From: an uncultured Erythrobacter sp.
GTDB taxonomy: Bacteria > Pseudomonadota > Alphaproteobacteria > Sphingomonadales > Sphingomonadaceae
Assembly (NCBI RefSeq): GCF_947492365.1
Contig: NZ_CANLMB010000001.1
Location: forward strand, 2,036,874-2,100,873
Reading direction: 5' to 3'
Length of the DNA stretch: 64,000 bases
Position numbers and translations under genes: made by a program. The notes under the pieces are model-generated. The model was not told the origin of the DNA. It saw only the letters and a program-made list of their open reading frames with translations, and made no database searches. Shown one piece after another: positions 42,580 through 49,976 of this stretch (position 1 is its first letter; the number at the start of each line of letters is the position of its first letter).

Positions 42580-42588
42580 TGTGGATAA
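42580..42588. promoter_or_regulatory. Perfect DnaA box
   Basis: TGTGGATAA is the complement of the consensus TTATCCACA. It is in the rpsT-dnaA gap, next to a terminator and about 150 bases from an AT-rich stretch, so it may serve dnaA autoregulation or origin function. Confidence 0.6.
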
Positions 42589-42616
42589 GGGCCGTGCCGA
42601 TTGGCGCGGCCCCTTT
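42589..42616 (+). terminator. rpsT rho-independent terminator
   Basis: GGGCCGTGCC and GGCGCGGCCC form a 10-bp stem (one G-U pair) around GATT, followed by CTTTCG. Confidence 0.7.
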
Positions 42617-42737
42617 CGTTTGTGCGCTGCATGGCAAGGGCAAGTCACAGAAACCCAAGGAATTTCCGCGATTCGCACCTCCCAAAAGATCAAAATACTT
42701 TGAAATCAATGACATGAACGCAAGCCTGCGGGATAGC

Positions 42738-42782
42738 GGCGAGTCAACAACAATATTTAGATTTTATTACAATTCCTCGCTT
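42738..42782. other. AT-rich stretch upstream of dnaA
   Basis: Starting near GAGTC, the sequence AACAATATTTAGATTTTATT is by far the most AT-rich run in this part of a GC-rich region, between a perfect DnaA box and dnaA. It could be the unwinding element of an origin or simply an AT-rich promoter zone. Confidence 0.4.
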
Positions 42783-42928
42783 GCGATCTGCGCCCAGAGA
42801 GCCATTATCTGGCCATCGCCCGGGGCGGGACAGCTCGGGTATCAACAGTCTGGTCGACGGGGGTAGCTCGCGAAACATCGTTTTTCGAGCTTGGGGCAAC
42901 TTTGCCTGTCGTGAATTCGTTTTAGCCG

Positions 42929-42948
42929 CTCCGGAAGAGATTCCGGAG
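42929..42948 (+). promoter_or_regulatory. Perfect 8-bp hairpin in the dnaA leader
   Basis: CTCCGGAA, GAGA, TTCCGGAG: a stable stem with a four-base loop ending 22 bases before the dnaA ATG. It lies in the 5' leader and could affect translation or be a protein site. Confidence 0.45.
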
Positions 42949-42970
42949 GCGGGATAGTCGTGGGGAAGCA

Positions 42971-44431
42971 ATGGTGCACAAGATAGATAAGGCGCGGTCA
43001 ACGCGTCGCCATTCGGATGAAGATTTGATGGAAGATGCCGAAGCCGTAAATCTCGCAGCCGATTGGGCCGATATCAGCCAAGGTCTCCGCAAAGACCTGG
43101 GCCATCAATTGCACAGCCAGTGGATCAAGCCGATTCAGGTTGGCGGGATCAACAAGGAAAACGGCACACTCGACCTGTTCCTGCCGACCGAGTTTTCGGC
43201 AAACTGGGTCAAGGACCGCTTTCACGACCGCCTTCAGCTCGCATGGAAGATCGTGCGCGGCGATGTGCGCAACGTAAACATTCAGGTTCACCCCGGCCGC
43301 CGCCAGCTTCCCGAACTGCGGCTCGACGATGGACGCCGCCCTGCCAATGATGGCGCAAGCGCGATTGCTGTCGCAGCCGGCACGATTGGCGATTCGGGCT
43401 TTACCAGCTCGGTCGGCCTCGATCCCTCGCTCACCTTTGCCGCCTTTGTAACCGGCGAGGCCAATGTTCTGGCCAAGAACGCTGCCGAACGCATGGCTGC
43501 GACCGAGCAACCGCAATTCTCGCCGCTTTATCTCAAAGCCGCGACCGGTCAGGGCAAGACGCATCTGCTGCACGCCATCGGCCACGCATTCCTTCAGGCG
43601 CATCCACGCGCGCGCATCTTCTATTGTTCGGCAGAGCGCTTCATGGTCGAGTTCGTCCAGGCACTCAAAGCCAACCAGATGATCGAGTTCAAAGCGCGTC
43701 TGCGCAGCTTTGACCTGCTGCTGGTTGACGACATTCAGTTCATCATCGGCAAAGCCTCGGCTCAGGAAGAGCTGCTTTACACGATCGACGCGCTGCTCGC
43801 TGAAGGTAAGCGATTGGTCTTTGCCGCTGACCGCGCTCCGCAAGCGCTCGACGGGGTTGAACCGCGTCTGCTCAGCCGTCTCTCGATGGGTCTGGTGGCG
43901 GATATTCAGGCCGCTGATATCGAACTGCGCAAGAAGATCCTCGTCTCCAAACTGTCGCGTTTCGCCCCGCTTTCGGTGCCCGAGGACGTGATCGATTTCC
44001 TCGCGCGCACCATCACCCGCAATGTGCGCGAACTGGTCGGCGGCCTTAACAAGCTGATCGCTTACGCTCAGCTGACGGGTCAGGAAGTTTCGCTCAACCT
44101 GGCCGAAGAGCAGCTCACCGATATCCTGTCAGCCAATCGCCGCCGGATCACGATTGACGAGATCCAGCGCACGGTCTGCCAGTTCTACCGGATCGACCGC
44201 AGCGAGATGTCGTCCAAGCGCCGCGCGCGCGCTGTTGTGCGTCCGCGCCAAGTCGCGATGTATCTCTCCAAAGTGCTCACGCCGCGCTCTTATCCAGAGA
44301 TCGGCCGCAAATTCGGCGGGCGCGACCATTCGACGGTTATCCACGCTGTTCGACTGATCGAAGACCTGCGCCAGCGTGACGCCGATATGGACGGCGATGT
44401 GCGGAGCTTGCTGAGGCAGCTCGAAAGTTAA
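42971..44431 (+). CDS. dnaA: Chromosomal replication initiator DnaA
   Basis: AAA+ initiator that opens the origin. The 486-residue protein has domain I (LGHQLHSQWIKPIQVGG), a short linker, the AAA+ domain (from about residue 150) and domain IV with RRPRQVAMYLSKVLT-like sequence (VRPRQVAMYLSKVLTPRSYP) and GGRDHSTVIHAV, which reads DnaA boxes. Walker A is AATGQGKTHLLHAIG, with Ala at the first Gly of the usual motif; Walker B is LLVDDIQFI. ATG 42971 follows GGGGAAG; ATG 43028 is an alternative. Confidence 0.95.
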   Translation: MVHKIDKARSTRRHSDEDLMEDAEAVNLAADWADISQGLRKDLGHQLHSQWIKPIQVGGINKENGTLDLFLPTEFSANWVKDRFHDRLQLAWKIVRGDVRNVNIQVHPGRRQLPELRLDDGRRPANDGASAIAVAAGTIGDSGFTSSVGLDPSLTFAAFVTGEANVLAKNAAERMAATEQPQFSPLYLKAATGQGKTHLLHAIGHAFLQAHPRARIFYCSAERFMVEFVQALKANQMIEFKARLRSFDLLLVDDIQFIIGKASAQEELLYTIDALLAEGKRLVFAADRAPQALDGVEPRLLSRLSMGLVADIQAADIELRKKILVSKLSRFAPLSVPEDVIDFLARTITRNVRELVGGLNKLIAYAQLTGQEVSLNLAEEQLTDILSANRRRITIDEIQRTVCQFYRIDRSEMSSKRRARAVVRPRQVAMYLSKVLTPRSYPEIGRKFGGRDHSTVIHAVRLIEDLRQRDADMDGDVRSLLRQLES

Positions 44432-44449
44432 TTCGAGTTTCTCGTAGCC

Positions 44450-44649
44450 CCTCAAGCGCCGGGCGCACGCCATCCGGCGCGCTTGGCTTCGCCGCAACGG
44501 CGGCGGCGGCCAGTCGGCCGCTGACTACCGTGACCAAGACGCGAGGCATGGCCGAGGGCAAGGGCGACCGCCCGCCCGCAGCGTGGGCAGCTTGCCTGCC
44601 CCAAAGCGAGGATAGCCAAGAGAGCGGACGCGAACGCCGGCGCTTGAGG
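44450..44649. repeat. 200-bp hairpin-rich element with terminal inverted repeats
   Basis: CCTCAAGCGCCGG at 44450 recurs inverted as CCGGCGCTTGAGG ending at 44649. Between them are several hairpins: GCGGCC-AGTC-GGCCGC at 44506-44521, GGGCG-AC-CGCCC at about 44562-44573 and GGGCAG-cttgc-CTGCCC at 44585-44601. The segment 44558-44612 is repeated between rpmH and rnpA at 61886-61941. It fills the dnaA downstream gap and looks like a structured dispersed element, not a gene. Confidence 0.6.
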
Positions 44650-44696
44650 CTAACAAGGAATCGACAGGCTGTGCACAGGCTGTAAACAGTTTCTCC

Positions 44697-45473
44697 ATGA
44701 GTTTACCCGCCCCCTTATCCCCAGCACGCCTCGACCGTTTCGCGCGCCATATCGTGCTGCCCGAGATAGGCGGCGCGGGTCAGGTTGCGCTGGCGGGCAA
44801 GCACATCGCAGTGATCGGCCTGGGCGGGATTGGTTCGCCCGCTTTGCAATATCTCGCAGGCGCGGGGATCGGACGCCTTACGTTGGTCGATGACGATGTG
44901 GTCGATGCCTCGAACCTCCAGCGCCAGACCATCTTCACCGCCCGTGATGTCGGACATGGCAAAGCCACCAGCGCGCGTCGCTGGCTCGCCAATTTCGACG
45001 ATGCCATCGACGTCACTCTCAGCGACACGCGGATTAGCCGCGACAACGCTTCGGAACTGATCGCAGGCGTCGATCTGGTGCTCGACGGGACCGACAATTT
45101 CGCCACTCGCCTCGCAGTCTCCGATGCCTGCGTAGCCGAGCGAGTGCCGCTGCTGTCTGCGGCTGTCGGCCGCTTTCAAGGACAGGTCGGGGCCTTTGCT
45201 GGGCACCTTGCGGGTCAAGCCTGCTACAGGTGCTTTGTCGGCGACGCCTTCGATGCCGAGGATTGCGACACCTGCGCCGAAGACGGCATGCTGGGCGCGA
45301 TGGCTGGCTGGGCCGGAAGCTTTGCCGCGATGCAGGCGGTGCGCGTGCTGCTCGCCGGAGTCAGCCGCTTTGGCCAACCGATGTGGGGCAAGCTGCATAT
45401 CCTCGACGGGATGCAGCCGGGGATGCGCACGCTCAGCATTGCGAAGGACGAAGCTTGCAAAGGATGCGGATAG
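44697..45473 (+). CDS. moeB: ThiF/MoeB-family E1-like adenylyltransferase
   Basis: Activates the C-terminus of a ubiquitin-like sulfur carrier (MoaD or ThiS type) with ATP for molybdopterin or thiamin synthesis. The 258-residue protein has the Rossmann motif VIGLGGIGSPALQYLAGAG, the Asp/Arg region DDDVVDASNLQRQTIFT and DGTDNFATRLAVSD. Zinc cysteines fall in CYRCF and the C-terminal CKGCG; the sequence CDTCAEDG lies between, near where the catalytic Cys of E1-like proteins often sits. No rhodanese domain is attached. moeB is favoured over thiF but not proven. Confidence 0.85.
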   Translation: MSLPAPLSPARLDRFARHIVLPEIGGAGQVALAGKHIAVIGLGGIGSPALQYLAGAGIGRLTLVDDDVVDASNLQRQTIFTARDVGHGKATSARRWLANFDDAIDVTLSDTRISRDNASELIAGVDLVLDGTDNFATRLAVSDACVAERVPLLSAAVGRFQGQVGAFAGHLAGQACYRCFVGDAFDAEDCDTCAEDGMLGAMAGWAGSFAAMQAVRVLLAGVSRFGQPMWGKLHILDGMQPGMRTLSIAKDEACKGCG

Positions 45474-45477
45474 ACCA

Positions 45478-45861
45478 ATGAGCGAAGACAAATCATCAAA
45501 CGACCTCGCTGAAGATCGCACCGATCTCGCCGAAGACCGGACTCTGATGGCGAATGAGCGCACATTTGCAGGCTGGATGCGGACGGGCCTAGCCTCGGTC
45601 GGTATCGGGCTTGGCTTCAACGCGCTGTTTGGGAAACTTGAACCCAGCTGGGTGCCCAAGGCAATCGCAACCCTCTTCATCGCCATCGGGATATTCATCT
45701 TCTGGGCAGCAGAGCGCAAAGCCTGCGCCGTGCAAGCCAGGATCGAGTCGCATCAGTCTTCACCGCTGGCGAAATCGAATGTCCGGCTGATTGCGGGAGC
45801 TATGGCGCTTGCAAGCGCGCTTCTTGCAATCGGGATGTGGACGATCAAGCTTCCTGACTAA
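45478..45861 (+). CDS. YidH/DUF202 membrane protein
   Basis: A 127-residue protein with a charged N-terminus (DLAEDRTDLAEDRTLMANERT) followed by three hydrophobic helices, as in DUF202 proteins: RTFAGWMRTGLASVGIGLG is the signature. Function unknown. It begins 4 bases behind the MoeB/ThiF-like gene and ends one base before the convergent sirtuin gene. Confidence 0.85.
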   Translation: MSEDKSSNDLAEDRTDLAEDRTLMANERTFAGWMRTGLASVGIGLGFNALFGKLEPSWVPKAIATLFIAIGIFIFWAAERKACAVQARIESHQSSPLAKSNVRLIAGAMALASALLAIGMWTIKLPD

Positions 45862-46575
45862 TCAGGCCTTCAACACCTCACCCACCCACTCCGGCACCAA
45901 AGTCCCCGCAGGCCCATGGCGCGCTTCGGCGAAGAAGTGACTTCCCTCGCTCCGCTCCAGATTGAGTTCCAACGTGCGCGCACCCTGCGCCGCCGCTTCC
46001 TGCACAAAGCCAGCCGCCGGATAGACCGCGCCGCTTGTGCCGATGCTGACGAACAGGTCGCAGGTGGTGAGCGCGGCGTAGATGCGCTCCATCTGATAGG
46101 GCATCTCTCCGAACCACACGACGTCGGGGCGCAAACTGGAGGCTTGGCACACGGGGCATGGCGGGCGGTTTGACATTGGCGCTTCCCAAGGCGAGCGGAC
46201 CTCGCACGACATACACAGCGCACTCTTGAGCTCGCCATGCATGTGCAGCACTTGGCGCGATCCGCCCCGCTCATGCAGATCATCGACATTCTGCGTGACC
46301 AGCAGCAACTCGCCGGGAAACTCCGCCTCCAGCCGCGCCAGCGCTTCATGTGCCGGGTTAGGCTTCACCTTGGCGAGCGCCTCGCGCCGCATATCGTAAA
46401 AGCCCAGCACAAGGTCAGGATCGCGAGCAAAGCCCTCAGGCGTCGCCACATCTTCAACCCGGTGCTGCTCCCACAGTCCTTGCCCTTGGCCTCCGGCGGA
46501 ACGAAATGTGTCGATCCCGCTTTCTGCGGATATTCCCGCTCCGGTGAGGATGACGATGCGTTCGATCTCTGGCAT
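45862..46575 (-). CDS. NAD-dependent protein deacylase (sirtuin, CobB-like)
   Basis: Removes acetyl or acyl groups from lysines using NAD. The 237-residue class III-like sirtuin has GAGISAESGIDTFRSAGG, the TQNVDDLHERGG loop, the catalytic His in VLHMHGEL, and zinc cysteines in CMSC and CPVC. The sequence GFYDMRRE carries Tyr-x-x-Arg, the pair that binds succinyl or malonyl groups in SIRT5-like enzymes, suggesting desuccinylase activity. ATG 46575 is preferred; GTG 46584 is possible. Confidence 0.9.
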   Translation of the reverse strand: MPEIERIVILTGAGISAESGIDTFRSAGGQGQGLWEQHRVEDVATPEGFARDPDLVLGFYDMRREALAKVKPNPAHEALARLEAEFPGELLLVTQNVDDLHERGGSRQVLHMHGELKSALCMSCEVRSPWEAPMSNRPPCPVCQASSLRPDVVWFGEMPYQMERIYAALTTCDLFVSIGTSGAVYPAAGFVQEAAAQGARTLELNLERSEGSHFFAEARHGPAGTLVPEWVGEVLKA

Positions 46576-46611
46576 GGTCAGCACTCAAACACGGGTGAGG
46601 TATCAGGATCA

Positions 46612-47340
46612 ATGGTGCAGTTTGCAGTCATCGGGCACAAGGGCCGTATGGGTCAGGCGCTGGCGAGCGCAATCGAGGAAGCGGGCCATCAATTCAAAGT
46701 CGGCGTCGATATGGGCGGCGATCCTCGTCCTATCGTCTCGCAATGCGATGTAGTGGTCGATTTCTCCGCGCCGGATGCACTCGAAGCCAATCTGGCCGCA
46801 GCGCGGGTCGCAGGTGTCCCGATCTTGGTCGGCACCACGGGGCTTGAGCCATCCCATCACGCGCTGATTGACGAGGCTGCTCGCACCGTCCCTGTCCTGC
46901 AAACCGGCAACACCTCGCTTGGCGTGACACTTATGGCGCATCTCGTGCGCGAGGCCGCCTCAAGGCTGGCAAGCGACTGGGATATCGAAATTCTCGAAAT
47001 GCATCACCGGCAGAAAGTCGATGCACCGTCCGGCACTGCGAACCTGCTGGGTGAAGCGGCAGCAGAAGCGCGCGGGATTGACCTTAGCGACAATCTGGAA
47101 AGCGGTCGCCACGGCTATACCGGGCCGCGCGGCAAGGGGCATATCGGCTTTGCCACCCTGCGCGGCGGCACAGTAGCAGGCGAGCATTCGGTGATCTTTG
47201 CAGGCGATGAAGAACGCCTCACCATCTCGCACTCCGCCGAAAACCGCATGATCTTTGCGCGCGGAGCCGTGCGCGGGGCCGCGTGGCTCATCGGGCGCAA
47301 GCCGGGTCGCTACAGCATGGAAGATGTTTTGGGGCTCTAA
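46612..47340 (+). CDS. dapB: 4-hydroxy-tetrahydrodipicolinate reductase DapB
   Basis: NAD(P)H-dependent step of lysine and diaminopimelate synthesis. The 242-residue protein has the N-terminal VIGHKGRMGQALASAI, DVVVDFSAP and GTTGLE motifs and the C-terminal catalytic EMHHRQKVDAPSGTA (His-His-Lys). The frame extends upstream, but ATG 46612 is correct with CAGGAT ahead. It is divergent from the sirtuin gene by 36 bases. Confidence 0.96.
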   Translation: MVQFAVIGHKGRMGQALASAIEEAGHQFKVGVDMGGDPRPIVSQCDVVVDFSAPDALEANLAAARVAGVPILVGTTGLEPSHHALIDEAARTVPVLQTGNTSLGVTLMAHLVREAASRLASDWDIEILEMHHRQKVDAPSGTANLLGEAAAEARGIDLSDNLESGRHGYTGPRGKGHIGFATLRGGTVAGEHSVIFAGDEERLTISHSAENRMIFARGAVRGAAWLIGRKPGRYSMEDVLGL

Positions 47341-47370
47341 AAAAACCAAGAATAACGGGAGGGACGACAG

Positions 47371-48543
47371 ATGAGCTTTGACCCACAGGCCGCTACCGAG
47401 GCCTATATCAACACCTTGTCCGCAGAAGAGCTCGAGCTCGCGCGGGACTACACGACCGGCAATCATTGGCTGATCCTTGCTGGCATCGTTGTCGGGGCGC
47501 TTGTGACCTGGCTGATCGTGAAGAGCGGTGTGCTTGACTGGATTTTCTCGAAAATCAGCGACAAATGGCAAAATCTGCGGGTCTATGTCGTCGCGGCGAT
47601 GTTCACGATTGTAAGCACACTGCTCACCCTCCCCTATTCGATCTACACCGATTGGTGGCGTGAAACGAACTATGGCCGCACCAGCCAGCCGCTGGGTGAC
47701 TACCTCTCCCAAACCGCGCTCGGAACGGCAATTTCGGCGTTGCTGTTCTCGCTTCTGGTGGTCGGCATATATCTGCTGATCCGCCGAACGGGACGATTCT
47801 GGTGGATATGGTCGGGCGGGCTCGTCGCAGCCTTCACAGCCTTCACCATGTTGCTTTCACCTGCGGTGATTGAGCCGATGTTCAACGAATTCGAGCCGAT
47901 CCCCGAAGGCGAAGTGCGCGATGCCGTTCACGCGCTGGGTGCCGAGGCAGGTATCCCGGCAGACCGCATCTTCATGTTTGATGGGTCGCGCCAGTCCGAG
48001 AATTTCACCGCCAACGTCTCCGGCATCGGAGGCTCTGCGCGAATTGCGATCTCGGATGTTGCGATGGAAGAAGCGTCGCTCGACGAAGTGAAGGCGGTAA
48101 CGGGCCACGAGATCGGGCATTATGTGCTCGGTCATGTCTGGCGCATGATTGCAGTGGTCAGCCTGATGGCGATTGGGGTCTTCTTCCTGACCGCCCGAAC
48201 CTACGCATGGTTCGCCCGCAAATTCGGCACGGATGCCGAGCTTGGCGATGTGCGCGGGGTCGCGGTGTTGTTCTTCCTGATCGGCACCTTCTTCACCCTC
48301 GCTCAACCTGCCTTAAACGGCATTGTCCGGATGGGTGAGCGCGAAGCGGATGCCTATTCGCTGCGCAATGTTAACCTACCCGATGCGCTGTCGAGCGCGC
48401 TCGTGAAGACAGCTGAGTATCGCTACCCGCTGGCGAGTGATCTGGAAGAGACGATCTTTTACACCCACCCCACAGTCGAAAACCGCGTACGTTCGGCAAT
48501 GGAGTGGAAAGCGGCCAATCCGCCCGCTACTGACATCGAGTGA
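47371..48543 (+). CDS. M48-family (Ste24/CAAX protease-like) membrane metallopeptidase
   Basis: A 390-residue integral membrane zinc protease. The N-terminal helices (WLILAGIVVGALVTWLIV etc.) are followed by the zinc motif EVKAVTGHEIGHYVLGH and the second ligand region EREADAYSLRNV, the Ste24/HtpX pattern. Its size and GIGGSARIAISDV resemble the CAAX prenyl protease 1 group. GGGAGG precedes ATG 47371. Its stop overlaps the GTG start of nth by 3 bases. Confidence 0.9.
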   Translation: MSFDPQAATEAYINTLSAEELELARDYTTGNHWLILAGIVVGALVTWLIVKSGVLDWIFSKISDKWQNLRVYVVAAMFTIVSTLLTLPYSIYTDWWRETNYGRTSQPLGDYLSQTALGTAISALLFSLLVVGIYLLIRRTGRFWWIWSGGLVAAFTAFTMLLSPAVIEPMFNEFEPIPEGEVRDAVHALGAEAGIPADRIFMFDGSRQSENFTANVSGIGGSARIAISDVAMEEASLDEVKAVTGHEIGHYVLGHVWRMIAVVSLMAIGVFFLTARTYAWFARKFGTDAELGDVRGVAVLFFLIGTFFTLAQPALNGIVRMGEREADAYSLRNVNLPDALSSALVKTAEYRYPLASDLEETIFYTHPTVENRVRSAMEWKAANPPATDIE

Positions 48544-49193
48544 CCAAAGACCAGATATTCGAGTTCTTCCGCAGGCTTGCGGAGGACAATCCTGAGCCCG
48601 AGACCGAGCTGGAATATGGCAATGCCTACCAGCTCGTCGTTGCGGTCGCCCTCTCCGCGCAGGCGACCGATGTCGGCGTGAATAAGGCAACGCGCGCGCT
48701 GTTTGCGCGAGTTGAGACGCCGCAGCAGATGCTCGATCTGGGGCTTGAGGGGCTGATCGAGCACATCAAGACGATCGGGCTGTTCAACTCCAAGGCGAAG
48801 AACGTGATCGCGCTCTCAAAGCTGCTGATTGACGATTATGGCGGCGAGGTTCCGGACACGCGCGAGGACCTTGTGCGGCTACCCGGAGTGGGCCGCAAGA
48901 CTGCAAATGTGGTGCTCAATTGCTGGTTCAAGCAGGAGACATTTGCCGTCGACACCCACATCCTGCGCGTCGGCAATCGCACAGGTCTGGCGAAGGGAAA
49001 GACGCCCGATCATGTCGAGGCCAAACTGGAAAAGCGTGTGCCGCAACCTTTCCGCTTGCACGCACATCACTGGCTGATCCTGCATGGCCGCTATGTGTGC
49101 AAGGCAAGGACGCCGGAGTGCTGGCGGTGTGGTCAGGTGGACCTGTGCAGCTTCAGGAAGAAGGTGCTGGAGAAGCCTAGGGGGCGGGTTTGA
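48540..49193 (+). CDS. nth: Endonuclease III (DNA glycosylase/AP lyase)
   Basis: Removes oxidised pyrimidines from DNA. The 217-residue protein has the helix-hairpin-helix LPGVGRKTANVVLNC with the catalytic Lys, the Asp loop VDTHILRVGNRTGLA, and a C-terminal 4Fe-4S cluster with four Cys in CKARTPECWRCGQVDLC. The start is GTG 48540, overlapping the M48 stop. It is followed by a 1-base overlap with a small gene. Confidence 0.96.
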   Translation: MTKDQIFEFFRRLAEDNPEPETELEYGNAYQLVVAVALSAQATDVGVNKATRALFARVETPQQMLDLGLEGLIEHIKTIGLFNSKAKNVIALSKLLIDDYGGEVPDTREDLVRLPGVGRKTANVVLNCWFKQETFAVDTHILRVGNRTGLAKGKTPDHVEAKLEKRVPQPFRLHAHHWLILHGRYVCKARTPECWRCGQVDLCSFRKKVLEKPRGRV

Positions 49194-49447
49194 TGGCTGA
49201 ATTGGTCTATCTTCGACCGGGCGAAAAAATGCCGGATCACGAAGAAGAGCCCTGGCTGGTGATCGAGGCTTCATCCGACGGCCGTTTTTTCGGAACTGGT
49301 GCCTCGCGACGCGCGTGTGGCGAATGGGTCGGCTACGGATCTTTGGCCGAGCACGTCAATTCGCTCAAAGATGCGCTTTCCGCCGCACAAGAATGGGCGG
49401 AGAAGTATCAGGTGCAGACAATTTGGATTCAAGCCGATCCAAGTTGA
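49193..49447 (+). CDS. Hypothetical protein (84 aa) coupled to nth
   Basis: Unrecognised. Small acidic cytoplasmic protein: EPWLVIEASSDGRFFGTGAS and a helical end, AALSAAQEWAEKYQVQTIWI-like (LKDALSAAQEWAEKYQ). Its ATG shares one base with the nth stop (TGATG), so it is translationally coupled, but I see no family motif. It precedes the 32-bp repeat at 49462. Confidence 0.6.
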   Translation: MAELVYLRPGEKMPDHEEEPWLVIEASSDGRFFGTGASRRACGEWVGYGSLAEHVNSLKDALSAAQEWAEKYQVQTIWIQADPS

Positions 49448-49461
49448 AGGGCATCATAAGC

Positions 49462-49493
49462 CCCTAAACATCATCCGCCCAAACCATCTCCGC
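49462..49493. repeat. 32-bp direct repeat, copy 1
   Basis: CCCTAAACATCATCCGCC then AAACCATCTCCGC-like bases match 49945-49976 at 29 of 32 positions. On the minus strand it ends in codons AEMVWADDV then TAG, resembling the last residues of the symporter (AEMISADDV). Confidence 0.7.
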
Positions 49494-49516
49494 TTTGTCG
49501 AACTCGTCGGCGGTGA

Positions 49517-49957
49517 TCAGCGAGTCGCGGGGTAGTACCAGACCCGGCGCACCAAACCGTCCTCAATCTCGTAAACCGCAAGCGCGGATTGCTCGCGTTC
49601 CTCGCCTTCACCATTCGTCCAGCGCGCGATCTCTGTAACCGCGACGAAGTTGCCGTCCACGAAACCGGCGCTGACCTCGCTCGTCGTCACCATTGGCGAG
49701 GTCATGTAGTCGCGCATCTGGGTTGCCAAATCCGCCTTCCCGTCCGCGAATACAGTCACGGTGTCCGCTTCGACGCTTAGCCACTGCACATCGTCATGCA
49801 TAAGCGCGAGCATCGCATCGAGATTGCGCTGATTATACGCATCAACATAAGCCGAGACGATTGCGCGCTGCGGGTCTGGCGCTGCTTCTTCTCCATGCGC
49901 GAGTGCAGGCAGCGATGTCAGTGCGAGCAGACCGGCGAGGACAGCCCTAAACATCAT
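49517..49957 (-). CDS. NTF2/SnoaL-like exported protein
   Basis: A 146-residue protein with a signal peptide (MMFRAVLAGLLALTSLPALAHG) and an NTF2-fold domain: VSAYVDAYNQRNLDAMLALM, then VQWLSVEADTVTVFADGKAD, and a C-terminal ALAVYEIEDGLVRRVWYYP. It is typical of the DUF4440/SnoaL-like group with varied functions. Its start lies within the symporter's last codons, overlapping by 11 bases, and it is bracketed by the 32-bp direct repeats. Confidence 0.78.
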   Translation of the reverse strand: MMFRAVLAGLLALTSLPALAHGEEAAPDPQRAIVSAYVDAYNQRNLDAMLALMHDDVQWLSVEADTVTVFADGKADLATQMRDYMTSPMVTTSEVSAGFVDGNFVAVTEIARWTNGEGEEREQSALAVYEIEDGLVRRVWYYPATR

Positions 49958-49976
49958 CCGCCGAAATCATCTCAGC
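49945..49976. repeat. 32-bp direct repeat, copy 2
   Basis: This copy covers the end of the symporter gene and the start of the NTF2-like gene; copy 1 lies 483 bases away, after the NTF2-like gene, and differs at three positions. Confidence 0.7.

Noticed and set aside
44715-44723. TTATCCCCA, one mismatch from a DnaA box
   Set aside because: It is within the start of the MoeB/ThiF-like coding region and is isolated from other boxes.
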